8,513 nt of DNA from Verrucomicrobiota bacterium (GCA_023447015.1 JAEXPG010000005.1:1-8513), one strand, 5' to 3'. Shown: positions 1 to 6,407, counted from the stretch's first letter. The notes: generated by a model from the letters alone, not told the origin. Translations and numbers: made by a program.

Positions 1-675
1 CGGCTGGGACTGCCCGGAGGGGAGCAGGCCGCCACGGCGATCGTCCTCACCCTGGCCGATCGCCGCACCGCGTTGATCGTTGATCGGATCCAGAGCAAGC
101 TCGACATCGTGGTGAAACCGCTCGGGCCGCTGCTCGGCCGGCATCCCTACTTCTCGGGTGCGACGCTGGCGGGCGATGGTCGGGTGATCTTCATCCTCGA
201 TGTGCCGCGGCTGATTGCCACCGGTGTGGCCGCCGCCCCTTCGCCCGAGCCGGCGGCTCCGGAGGTGGTCGCGGAGCTTCCGGCGCGTCCTCGTTCCCGC
301 ACGGTGCTGGTCGTGGACGATTCGCTTATCATCCGGCACATCGCCTCCGGCTACCTCACCCAGGCAGGAATCACCGTGGACACGGCGGCCGACGGCAGCG
401 ATGCGCTGGAGAAACTGCGCGCCAACTCCTATGCGCTCGTCGTCTCCGATCTGGAGATGCCGCGGGTCAACGGCTTCGAACTCATCGCCGAGATGCGTCG
501 GCAGCCCGAACTGGCCGGCATCCCGATCGTCATCCTCACCTCGCGTGATGCGGCGAAGCATCGCGACCGCGCCTTCGAACTCGGGGCGGCGGACTATTTG
601 ATCAAGCCGATCTCGCGCGAGCGGTTCGTGAGTGCCGTGACCCAACAGATGGAGCGCACCGCCGTCGCGGCCTGA
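1..675 (+). CDS. cheA: Hybrid chemotaxis histidine kinase CheA, C-terminal part (CheW-like domain + receiver)
   Basis: The reading frame is open from the first base and ends at TGA 673-675, so 224 residues of a larger protein are visible and the 5' end lies outside the window. Residues 1 to about 78 match the end of the CheA P5 (CheW-like) regulatory domain, with the hallmarks IVDRI, VVKPLGPLL, GATLAGDGRV and FILDVPRL; this domain docks the kinase to CheW and receptors. A proline/alanine/glutamate-rich linker follows (about 79-98), then a receiver domain (about 100-220) with the acidic pair in VLVVDDS, phospho-acceptor Asp150 (codon 448-450, SDLEMP), Thr180 (ILTS) and Lys202 (LIKP). All receiver catalytic residues are present, so phosphotransfer within or between CheA molecules is plausible. 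Hybrid CheA-REC proteins are known from FrzE- and ChpA/PilL-type systems. A CheV-like CheW-REC protein is the alternative, but the P5 signature and adjacent cheB favour CheA. The TTG at 73 is not a real start because homology runs upstream of it. Confidence 0.88.
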   Translation, partial: RLGLPGGEQAATAIVLTLADRRTALIVDRIQSKLDIVVKPLGPLLGRHPYFSGATLAGDGRVIFILDVPRLIATGVAAAPSPEPAAPEVVAELPARPRSRTVLVVDDSLIIRHIASGYLTQAGITVDTAADGSDALEKLRANSYALVVSDLEMPRVNGFELIAEMRRQPELAGIPIVILTSRDAAKHRDRAFELGAADYLIKPISRERFVSAVTQQMERTAVAA

Positions 676-681
676 CCCGCC

Positions 682-1797
682 ATGCCCGCACCCCGTCCAG
701 TTTCCGCGCCCCCCATGCGCCCGGCCCGCCTGCGGGTGCTGGTCGTGGACGACTCGTCGTTCATGCGGCGGTGGATGATCGAGCTGTTGGAGCGGGAAGG
801 GGATATCGAGATTGTCGGCACGGCGCGCGACGGCGACGACGCCATCCGGCGCGCCGCCGAGCTGCGGCCCGATGTCATCACGATGGACATCCATATGCCG
901 CGCATGGACGGGTTGCTCGCGATCGAGCACATCATGCGGACCCAGCCGCGGCCGATCGTGGTGGTGAGCTCCTTCGTGAGCAGTGGTTCTGCGGCGGCGA
1001 TCGCGGCGCTGGAACATGGCGCGGTCGATCTCGTGCAGAAGCCCTCGGCCGGGGGTATCTCGCTCGATCTGGGCCAGGTGGCGGACGATCTGCGGCGCAA
1101 GGTGCGGATTGCGGCCCGTGTGCGCGTGGTGCGCTCCGCCCGCCGGCCGGTGGGCGCGACTTCGGGGCCGGACTCATCCGGCGCGCCGGATGCTCCGTCT
1201 ATCGACCCCAAGGCGCCCGCCGGGGATCAGGTGGTGTTCATCGGCTGTTCCACCGGAGGCCCGGCGGCCCTGCTGCAGTTGGCCCGGCAGTGGCGCGGGT
1301 GTGCGTTGCCCGCGATGGTCGTCGCCCAGCATCTGCCGGCGGAGTTCACCGGCGAGCTGGCCATCCAGATGGCCGGGCATCTCGGCGCCCCAGTGCGCGA
1401 GGCCGTGGGCGGGGATCGGCCGCAGGACGGGGTGGTCCTGATCGCTCCGGGCGGACACCACATCTATCTCGATTCGTGTGGCACATTGCGCCTGGCCCAA
1501 GCCGGGGCGGCCGAGCATTGCGTACCGTCGATCGACCGGCTGTTCGACAGCGCGGCGATGACGCTGGGCGCCCGCGCCCTGGGTGTGGTGCTCACCGGCA
1601 TGGGCAACGATGGTACCGCCGGGTCGGCCGCGATCCGCCGGGCCGGTGGCACGGTGTGGGCACAGGACGAGGCCACCAGCATCATCGATGGCATGCCGCG
1701 GGCGGTGCGCGAGGGCGGTCACGCCTCGCAGGTTCTCCCGTTGCCCGAGATCGGCCGGGCCCTCGCGGCGGCGGTGCTTCCAGTTCTGTCGCCATGA
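682..1797 (+). CDS. cheB: CheB, protein-glutamate methylesterase / response regulator
   Basis: This 371-residue protein has the standard CheB layout. The receiver (about 17-130) has the acidic pair at 23-24, phospho-acceptor Asp69 (TMDIHMPRMDG) and Lys120 (VQKPS). A charged/proline-rich linker (about 150-182) leads to the methylesterase domain (about 185-365). The catalytic triad is visible: Ser190 in GCSTGGP, His217 in AQHLP and Asp310 in GMGNDG, with spacing close to the E. coli enzyme (S164/H190/D286). It removes methyl groups from, or deamidates, chemoreceptor glutamates in the cytoplasm and is activated by phosphorylation from CheA. It starts 6 nt after the cheA stop and its stop overlaps the next start (ATGA, 1794-1797), indicating one operon. 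No clear ribosome binding site precedes ATG 682. An in-frame ATG at 715, just before the receiver, is a possible alternative start that would remove 11 residues. CheR, its usual partner, is not in the window. Confidence 0.95.
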   Translation: MPAPRPVSAPPMRPARLRVLVVDDSSFMRRWMIELLEREGDIEIVGTARDGDDAIRRAAELRPDVITMDIHMPRMDGLLAIEHIMRTQPRPIVVVSSFVSSGSAAAIAALEHGAVDLVQKPSAGGISLDLGQVADDLRRKVRIAARVRVVRSARRPVGATSGPDSSGAPDAPSIDPKAPAGDQVVFIGCSTGGPAALLQLARQWRGCALPAMVVAQHLPAEFTGELAIQMAGHLGAPVREAVGGDRPQDGVVLIAPGGHHIYLDSCGTLRLAQAGAAEHCVPSIDRLFDSAAMTLGARALGVVLTGMGNDGTAGSAAIRRAGGTVWAQDEATSIIDGMPRAVREGGHASQVLPLPEIGRALAAAVLPVLSP

Positions 1798-2786
1798 TCG
1801 CCAACGAAAAAAACCTGACCGGCTGGCTCTGGCTGAGTGCCGGAGGCCGCGATTTCTCCGTGCCGCTGGAAGGCGTGCGCCATGTGGCCCTGTACCGCGA
1901 GCTGCGGGTGACCCCGCCCGGCCCGACGGTGCCGTCCTGGTGGAGCGGAGTGGCGCTGGACGGTGCGCGGCCATACCCGCTGCTCAATCTGGCGGAACTG
2001 ATCGGTGTGCCTGGCAGTGCGCCCCGCGCTCCGGATGCCGTGGTGGTGGTGGCCACAATTTGGAACCAACCGGTGGGGTTGGTCTGCGACCGTTTCCGGG
2101 GCATCATCCCGATGAGCACGCCGAGTTGGCCGTTGTCGCCGAAGCTCTTCATGAGCGCCGACGGGGCGCTGCCGAGCACGCGGCTGTGGGACGGTCACCC
2201 TGTGCCCGATCTCCAGGTTGAACGTCTCTTCCCAGCTGCTCGCCGGGCGCAGTTCGACCAGGCGATGAACGACTCGAAAGAATATGTGGATCAGCTGTGG
2301 GAACTCGGCGAGCTTGAGCAGCAGCTTGGCAGGGCCCCTGACGCCGAGGGCTACCTGGACTTGGCCGCCCGCTACCAGGAGCTGGGCTGGGACGAGGAGG
2401 CCGAGCGGATGCAGAACCGGGCGACCGCGATCAGGCCTGAAGCCGCGGCGACGGACCGGCCGACCGCGGGCGGCCTGAGCGGCCCGTGCTCGCCGCGGGT
2501 CCTGCTGGAGCTTCTGCAGGTGCTGTGGCTGACCGGGCAATCGGGCGAGCTGTTGCTCGACGAAGCTGGGCGGCCTGCCGGTTCCGTCTCCTTCCACACC
2601 GGTCGGATCGTCGCGGCGCGCAGCGGCGATATCGCCGACCCCCACGCCGCCTTGCAGCAGCTTTTTTCGCTGCGGGGCAATCGCTATCAGTTTTTCCCCG
2701 GCACGCCGGCGGCGGGCGCCGCGCAGGCCGGAGACACCGCCGCCTGGATGGCCGAATTCGAACGCCTGGTCGCCGTCGCACCATGA
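1794..2786 (+). CDS. CheW-like / TPR-like / DUF4388 (PATAN) fusion protein
   Basis: This 330-residue protein has three parts. Residues about 10-148 are a CheW-like SH3-type fold, with signature stretches around YPLLNLAEL (61-69), GLVCDRFRGI (95-104) and LPSTRLWDG (126-134). Residues about 162-213 form two amphipathic helices resembling a TPR-like hairpin (LGELEQQLGR and YQELGWDEEAERM). Residues about 233-302 match the DUF4388/PATAN pattern: LLELLQVLWLTGQSGEL, then SVSFHTGRIVAAR, then ALQQLFSLRGNRYQFFPG. CheW couples CheA to receptors; PATAN domains are known from response regulators such as PatA/PixG and from gliding/twitching regulators, probably as protein-interaction modules. The fusion suggests a scaffold linking the kinase array to another output (inference). 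Start ATG 1794 overlaps the cheB stop and ATG 2783 of the next gene overlaps this stop, both as ATGA. The open frame continues upstream inside cheB, but that part is a shadow. The CheW and DUF4388 assignments are strong; the TPR call is weaker. Confidence 0.83.
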   Translation: MIANEKNLTGWLWLSAGGRDFSVPLEGVRHVALYRELRVTPPGPTVPSWWSGVALDGARPYPLLNLAELIGVPGSAPRAPDAVVVVATIWNQPVGLVCDRFRGIIPMSTPSWPLSPKLFMSADGALPSTRLWDGHPVPDLQVERLFPAARRAQFDQAMNDSKEYVDQLWELGELEQQLGRAPDAEGYLDLAARYQELGWDEEAERMQNRATAIRPEAAATDRPTAGGLSGPCSPRVLLELLQVLWLTGQSGELLLDEAGRPAGSVSFHTGRIVAARSGDIADPHAALQQLFSLRGNRYQFFPGTPAAGAAQAGDTAAWMAEFERLVAVAP

Positions 2787-3241
2787 ACTCCATCGCACCT
2801 GCCTCCGTTGTTTCGGCGAATTCGGGATTCATGCCCGGGGCGGTGGCCCTGTGTATCCGCCGCGGAAGTCTCGCGGTGCTGCTGCCTCGTTCGTGGGTGC
2901 GGGGCATGCGGGAGCTGCCGAGCGGCGCGGTCACACCGTTGCCGCGGACCAACCGCTGGGTGCTTGGGCTGGTGGTGGAAGATGCCCGGCCGGTGCCGTT
3001 GCTGGATCCCGCGGTTTGTGTGGCGGCGACGGCATCGCCTCCGGTGGCCGCGGTCTTGCTGGCGGCGCCGGGGCGCGGGCCCTTTGCCCTGATCGGCGCC
3101 GACGGGCCCGGGCGCTTTGTGTCGATCCCAGGTGCAGCGTGCCTCGATGCGGAGGGAGGCTGGATCAGGCGTGTGCAGGAGGGGTTGAAGACCACCTGGT
3201 GGCTGGATGCCGAGCGCCTGGCCGCCGAAATCGAGGGCTGA
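2783..3241 (+). CDS. Small divergent CheW-like protein
   Basis: This 152-residue protein begins at ATG 2783, overlapping the upstream stop by ATGA, and ends at TGA 3239-3241. Residues about 20-80 resemble the first half of CheW: a strand region VALCIRRGSLAVLLP, then LPRTNRWVLGLVVEDARPVPLLDP, equivalent to the usual P.aP.wv.GlvnlRG.v.PvldL motif. The second half is poorly conserved: the usual GL.VDRV segment is represented only by FALIGADGPGRFVSIPG. The C-terminus (about 125-152) is predicted helical. It has no signal peptide or membrane segment. As the last gene of the chemosensory operon it is most likely a second adaptor that binds CheA P5 or a receptor (inference from position and the N-terminal motif). 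Two different CheW-type proteins in one cluster could form separate contacts in the array. The family call is tentative because of the divergence; that it is a gene is well supported by coupling and codon pattern. Confidence 0.72.
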   Translation: MNSIAPASVVSANSGFMPGAVALCIRRGSLAVLLPRSWVRGMRELPSGAVTPLPRTNRWVLGLVVEDARPVPLLDPAVCVAATASPPVAAVLLAAPGRGPFALIGADGPGRFVSIPGAACLDAEGGWIRRVQEGLKTTWWLDAERLAAEIEG

Positions 3242-3404
3242 ACCGCGGTGTGCGGGGTGGTTGTCGAGCCCAACCGGGCGGCCGCAGTTCACTGTCCTTT
3301 GGACCGGGTTTGGTGGTGGATCGTCGACCTTGGTCTCCAGCGTCGCCCCGGTGCACTTGGCCGTTGATTGGGGCGGAATGTGCCGTTCTCCTCGGCGAGA
3401 GAAC
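3242..3404 (+). other. Intergenic region between chemosensory operon and hisC (163 bp)
   Basis: This gap separates two functional blocks, so a terminator and a promoter are expected. No rho-independent terminator with a U-run is visible; the only small perfect stem is GTCC-TTT-GGAC at 3294-3304, too short to trust. A very weak promoter-like pair is TTGGTC (3330-3335) with CACTTG (3354-3359). The right edge contains the inverted repeat listed separately. An in-frame ATG at 3378 could extend HisC by nine residues but has no homology support. Confidence 0.4.
3385..3404 (+). repeat. Inverted repeat abutting the hisC start codon
   Basis: GTTCTC at 3385-3390 and GAGAAC at 3399-3404 are perfect 6-bp inverted copies separated by 8 nt (CTCGGCGA). 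The right arm ends directly at the ATG at 3405. In RNA this would form a hairpin that holds the only purine-rich, SD-like stretch before hisC (GAGAG, 3397-3401). As DNA it could be a dyad operator. The sequence is seen directly; any regulatory role is inference. Confidence 0.45.
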
Positions 3405-4553
3405 ATGTCCGCCAATCCCATCGTCCAACGCGCCCGGCCGCACATCCGTGCCCTGCACGCCTACGTGCCGGGCCTGCAGCCGCAGGAACCGGGCTGGATC
3501 AAGCTCAACACCAACGAGAACGCCTACCCGCCGAGCCCGCGCGTGGTGGAGGCGCTGCGCCGCGAGATCGGCGCCGACGGGGCCTCGCTCCGACTCTACC
3601 CGAACCCGACCAGCGCGCCGTTGCGCACCGCGGTGGCCGAGCGACACGGGCTGGCGCCGGCGAATGTCTGCATCGGCAACGGCGGTGACGACATCCTCAA
3701 TCTCCTCGTGCGTGTCTTCTGCGGCCCCGAGGTCGCGGGCTCGTGGACGGTGCCGAGCTATTCGCTCTACCCGGTGCTGATCGGGCTCGAAGGCGCGCCG
3801 GTCCAAGAGGTGGCGTTCACCCGCGAGATGCGGTTGCCGGTCGACGCCATCGTGAAGTCGGACGCGCCGATCCTCTTCCTGACGACGCCGAACGCACCGA
3901 CGGGAGTCGGCTTCCCGGAGGCGGATCTGCGCGCGGTGATCAAAGGCTTCCGCGGACTGGTTGTCGCCGACGAGACCTACGCCCTCTTCGCCGACTCGAA
4001 CATCGCCGGCTGGGTGCGCGAGTACCCGAACCTCTGTGTCACGCGTTCGTTTTCCAAGGCGTACTGCCTTGCCGGCCAGCGCATCGGCTATGCGCTCGCG
4101 CATGCCGAGGTGATTGACCTGCTCGACCGCGTGCGCGACAGCTACAACGTCTCCCGCCTCGCGCAGACCGCCGCGCTCGCCGCCTTCGCCGACGTGGCCT
4201 ACTACGACGGTCTCGTGGCGAAGATCCGGACCACCCGCGATCGCTTCCGCCGCGAGCTCACCGAGAAGCGCGGCTGGTTCGTGTACCCCACGCAGACCAA
4301 CTTCGTGTTCGCCGAACCGCGCGACGCCGCCGGCCGTACCGGGCCCGAGGTTGCGAAGGCGTTCTACGATTTCCTCTGCGCCAACAAGATCCTCGTGCGC
4401 TGCTTCCCGAGTCATCCCGTGACCCGCAATTTCGCGCGAATCAGCATCGGCACCGACGAGGAGATGAACGTTCTCCTCCAAACCATCGACACATGGCTAC
4501 GAAACGCACCGCCACCGTCCAGCGCCGCACCCGCGAAACCGACATCGAGCTGA
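3405..4553 (+). CDS. hisC: Histidinol-phosphate aminotransferase HisC
   Basis: This 382-residue fold-type I PLP aminotransferase converts imidazole-acetol phosphate and glutamate to histidinol phosphate in histidine synthesis. Visible family residues are the substrate-side motif LNTNENAYPPSP (34-45), GNGGDD before the PLP phosphate site, Asn163 in TTPNAPTG, Asp189 and Tyr192 in DETYALF, the Schiff-base lysine Lys218 in SFSKAYCLAGQRIGYA, and Arg345 in NFARISIG, which binds the substrate carboxylate. The start at ATG 3405 gives the usual N-terminus (R.RPHIRAL..YVPG); an in-frame ATG at 3378 is less likely. The frame runs 61 bp into hisB, so the last ~20 residues (TWLRNAPPPSSAAPAKPTSS) form a proline/serine/alanine-rich tail after the normal domain end and are probably unstructured. 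Location next to hisB supports HisC over related aminotransferases such as tyrosine/phenylalanine types. Confidence 0.94.
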   Translation: MSANPIVQRARPHIRALHAYVPGLQPQEPGWIKLNTNENAYPPSPRVVEALRREIGADGASLRLYPNPTSAPLRTAVAERHGLAPANVCIGNGGDDILNLLVRVFCGPEVAGSWTVPSYSLYPVLIGLEGAPVQEVAFTREMRLPVDAIVKSDAPILFLTTPNAPTGVGFPEADLRAVIKGFRGLVVADETYALFADSNIAGWVREYPNLCVTRSFSKAYCLAGQRIGYALAHAEVIDLLDRVRDSYNVSRLAQTAALAAFADVAYYDGLVAKIRTTRDRFRRELTEKRGWFVYPTQTNFVFAEPRDAAGRTGPEVAKAFYDFLCANKILVRCFPSHPVTRNFARISIGTDEEMNVLLQTIDTWLRNAPPPSSAAPAKPTSS

Positions 4554-5095
4554 CGCTCACCGTCGACGGCACGGGCGAGTCCAAGATCGAGACGGGGATC
4601 CCGTTCTTCGACCACATGCTCACCTTGTTCGCGCGGCATGGGTCGTTCGACCTTCAGGTGCGCGCCAAGGGCGACATCGAGGTCGACTACCACCACACCG
4701 TCGAGGACGTGGGCATTGTGCTCGGACAGGCTTTCGCCGAGGCGCTTGGCGACAAGGCCGGCATCCGCCGCTACGGCTTTTTCCTGCTGCCGATGGACGA
4801 GACGCTCGCCCGCGTGGTCGTCGATCTGAGCGGTCGCGCCGTGCTGGTGTACAAGGCCGAGTGCGCGCATCCGTTCGTGCGCGACTTCAATCTGATCCTC
4901 GTGAAGGAGTTCTTCCGCTCGTTCACCAACGCGATCGGGGCCAACGTCCACGCGACGATCGAGTACGGCGAGGAGCCGCACCACATCGCCGAGGCGCTGT
5001 TCAAGGGGCTCGGCCGTGCGCTCGACGTCTGCTGCCAGATCGACCCGCGCCACGCCGGCAAGGTCCCAAGTACCAAGGGCAGCCTGAAGGGCTGA
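4493..5095 (+). CDS. hisB: Imidazoleglycerol-phosphate dehydratase HisB (monofunctional)
   Basis: This 200-residue protein covers the full IGP dehydratase domain only, without the histidinol-phosphatase domain fused in E. coli HisB. It dehydrates imidazoleglycerol phosphate to imidazole-acetol phosphate, the substrate of HisC encoded just upstream. Signatures in order are R.T.ET.I (11-18), VDGTGESKIETGIPFFDHML (24-43), the metal-binding YHHTVEDVGI (66-75), GIRRYG (90-95), PMDETLA (100-106), DLSGR (111-115), GEEPHHIAEALFK (159-171) and C-terminal PSTKGSLKG. The manganese ligands H67, H68, E71, H163, H164 and E167 are all in place. In the last metal motif, usually G-x-N-x-HH, the Asn is replaced by Glu161 (GEEPHH). 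The ATG at 4493 lies inside the end of hisC, a 61-bp overlap that suggests coupled translation; no Shine-Dalgarno is evident. The N-terminus matches the family exactly, so the start is secure. Confidence 0.96.
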   Translation: MATKRTATVQRRTRETDIELTLTVDGTGESKIETGIPFFDHMLTLFARHGSFDLQVRAKGDIEVDYHHTVEDVGIVLGQAFAEALGDKAGIRRYGFFLLPMDETLARVVVDLSGRAVLVYKAECAHPFVRDFNLILVKEFFRSFTNAIGANVHATIEYGEEPHHIAEALFKGLGRALDVCCQIDPRHAGKVPSTKGSLKG

Positions 5096-5121
5096 GTTGC
5101 GCCATACTTCGATCCGCTCGG

Positions 5122-5154
5122 GCCGCGTCGTTGGTTCGACCCGCGGCTTGTTTC
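5122..5154 (+). terminator. Candidate rho-independent terminator after hisB
   Basis: GCCGCG (5122-5127) pairs with CGCGGC (5142-5147), continued by TCG (5128-5130) with CGA (5137-5139), leaving a TTGGTT loop and a two-base bulge (CC, 5140-5141). A T-rich stretch, TTGTTT (5148-5153), follows immediately. It sits 27 nt after the hisB stop. The bulge and interrupted T-run weaken it, but it is the best terminator-like structure in the window. Confidence 0.45.
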
Positions 5155-5267
5155 CTGGATGGGGCGGATTGTCTTGCTGCGGTGTTATTGCACGCGCGGG
5201 CGGGTGCGCGCCGGTCCGTATTCGACCGCATGGTCAGGCCGGGAATGCATTGGGCGCAGCCGGTCCG

Positions 5268-5296
5268 TTGACGCTGCGCGTGACCCGCGGCACTTT
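5268..5296 (+). promoter_or_regulatory. Weak sigma-70-like promoter candidate before the TIM-barrel gene
   Basis: TTGACG at 5268-5273 matches five of six bases of the -35 consensus. A 17-nt spacer leads to CACTTT at 5291-5296, a poor -10 match; shifting a few bases gives TTTACG at 5294-5299 with a 20-nt spacer. It lies about 35 nt before the ATG at 5331 and downstream of the candidate terminator, which is the expected order for a new transcript. The remainder of the gap (5096-5330) shows no other structure I can support. Confidence 0.25.
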
Positions 5297-5330
5297 ACGC
5301 GCCCCGCGCAACCCCGGACCACCTACGCCC

Positions 5331-6197
5331 ATGTTCGCCTCCTTCAATCCCGGTCACTTCGGCATCAATCCATCGCTCGATGAAGGGCTCGCGTTGGCCG
5401 AGCGCCATGGCTTTGGCGGGTACGACGCCTCGCTCGAAGTTCTGCACGAGGCGGTGGTGCAGGAGGGCGCGGAGGCGGTGCGGGATCGCTTTCTTGAACG
5501 CGGGCTGCGGGTTGGGGCGTGGAACCTGCCCTTCATGCCCTATGTCGTGAGCGAGGACGAATGGCACGAGTGGTTGACGCAACTGCCGGAGCTCCTCGCC
5601 AGCGCCTCGGCGGTGGGGGCGCATCGTGCCTGCATGTGGATCCTGCCCGGCGACAACGAGCTCGAGTATGCCGACAACTTCGAGCACCACACCGACCGTT
5701 TCCGCCCGGTGGCGCACCTGCTCGCCGAGCATGGCATCCGCCTGGCGCTGGAGTTTGTCGGACCGGAGACGGCGCGGCGGGCCTTCGTCCATCCCTTCAT
5801 CCACACGCCGGCGGGCATGCTCGAGCTCGGGCATGCCATCGGGCCCAACTGCGGGTTGCTCCTCGACAGCTGGCACTGGCATTGCGTGGGCGGGACGCTC
5901 GCCGATCTGGCGAAGCTCAGACGCGAGCAGGTCGTCCACGTCCATGTGAACGACGCGCCCGCCGGTGTGCCTCGAGAGGAGTTGGTCGATCTCAGCCGCA
6001 AGCTTCCGGGGGCAACCGGGGTGATCGACCTCGACGGCTTCATGGGTGCGCTCGCCGATCTCGGTTACGACGGTCCGGTGACCGCCGAACCGTTCGACGC
6101 CACGATCAACGCGCTTCCGGTCGAGGAGGCCGCTGCGCTCGCCGCGAAAGCGACTCGCCAAGCCGTCGCGCGAGCCGTGCGCAGCGAGGAACGGTGA
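5331..6197 (+). CDS. Sugar phosphate isomerase/epimerase (xylose isomerase-like TIM barrel)
   Basis: This 288-residue protein is a full-length AP-endonuclease-2/xylose-isomerase-like TIM barrel. It has GYDASLEVL in an early strand and, near the C-terminal halves of the barrel strands, the likely divalent-metal set Glu141 (LALEFVGPE), Asp179 and His182 (LLLDSWHWH), His205 (VHVHVNDAPAG) and Glu253 (GPVTAEPF). The segment from HVHVND through LPGATGVIDLDGFM resembles a sugar phosphate isomerase/epimerase subfamily, related to hydroxypyruvate isomerase and inosose dehydratase/IolE-type enzymes. The exact substrate cannot be read from sequence. ATG 5331 is chosen because barrel homology begins there (FASFNPGHFGI); the frame extends upstream to 5097 with no family resemblance. 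It is soluble, with no signal peptide. It lies between hisB and hisH, 235 bp after the former and 210 bp before the latter, so it may be a passenger in the cluster rather than a histidine enzyme. Confidence 0.82.
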   Translation: MFASFNPGHFGINPSLDEGLALAERHGFGGYDASLEVLHEAVVQEGAEAVRDRFLERGLRVGAWNLPFMPYVVSEDEWHEWLTQLPELLASASAVGAHRACMWILPGDNELEYADNFEHHTDRFRPVAHLLAEHGIRLALEFVGPETARRAFVHPFIHTPAGMLELGHAIGPNCGLLLDSWHWHCVGGTLADLAKLRREQVVHVHVNDAPAGVPREELVDLSRKLPGATGVIDLDGFMGALADLGYDGPVTAEPFDATINALPVEEAAALAAKATRQAVARAVRSEER

Positions 6198-6407
6198 ACG
6201 GGTTCATTGCGATACCCGGGTCGTGGCGGAGCAGGCCCGCACTGACGCGCTCATCGGTGGCGCGAGGTGGCCGTGCGCCTGGCCCGAGCAGGGGCTGAAG
6301 CGGTTCGAGAAGAGGCCGAGGCGCCCTGTTGCTCGCGGTCGGATGTGCCGTTTCCCAGTTTCGGGTTGCGCCGGTCCGGTGCGGCCCGAGAACTGCTGGT
6401 CGCCCGC
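6198..6407 (+). other. Intergenic region before hisH (210 bp)
   Basis: Nothing here looks coding by homology, although the hisH frame is open back to 6267. A 5-bp stem CGGGT (6199-6203)/ACCCG (6214-6218) follows the upstream stop without a U-run. Another 5-bp stem, CGCGC (6246-6250)/GCGCG (6260-6264), has a 9-nt loop. Neither is convincing as a terminator. A 10-mer ATGTGCCGTT at 6343-6352 also occurs at 3378-3387 before hisC. No good -35/-10 pair is visible. Confidence 0.35.

Noticed and set aside
771..1793. Upstream extension of the CheW-DUF4388 frame within cheB
   Set aside because: The extension is Arg/Gly-rich with no homology and overlaps the complete CheB; the ATGA junction at 1794 is the natural start.
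1719..2798. Long open frame on the minus strand opposite the CheW-DUF4388 gene
   Set aside because: No domain resemblance; arginine/proline/alanine-rich composition typical of antisense frames in GC-rich genes; the + strand gene has clear homology.
3165..4481. 438-codon minus-strand frame opposite hisC
   Set aside because: It mirrors codon bias of hisC, a secure gene with all catalytic residues; the antisense protein shows no recognisable motif.
5097..5330. Possible N-terminal extension of the TIM-barrel protein or a small gene after hisB
   Set aside because: No ATG with a family-like N-terminus, Arg/Gly/Cys-rich translation, and it would include the terminator-like hairpin; barrel homology starts at 5331.
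3301..6377. CCGGTCC word repeated in the his gaps (3301-3307 on minus, 5211-5217, 5260-5266, 6371-6377)
   Set aside because: The same word on either strand also occurs inside coding regions (for example near 2454, 3798 and 5762), so in GC-rich DNA it is not specific enough to call a site.
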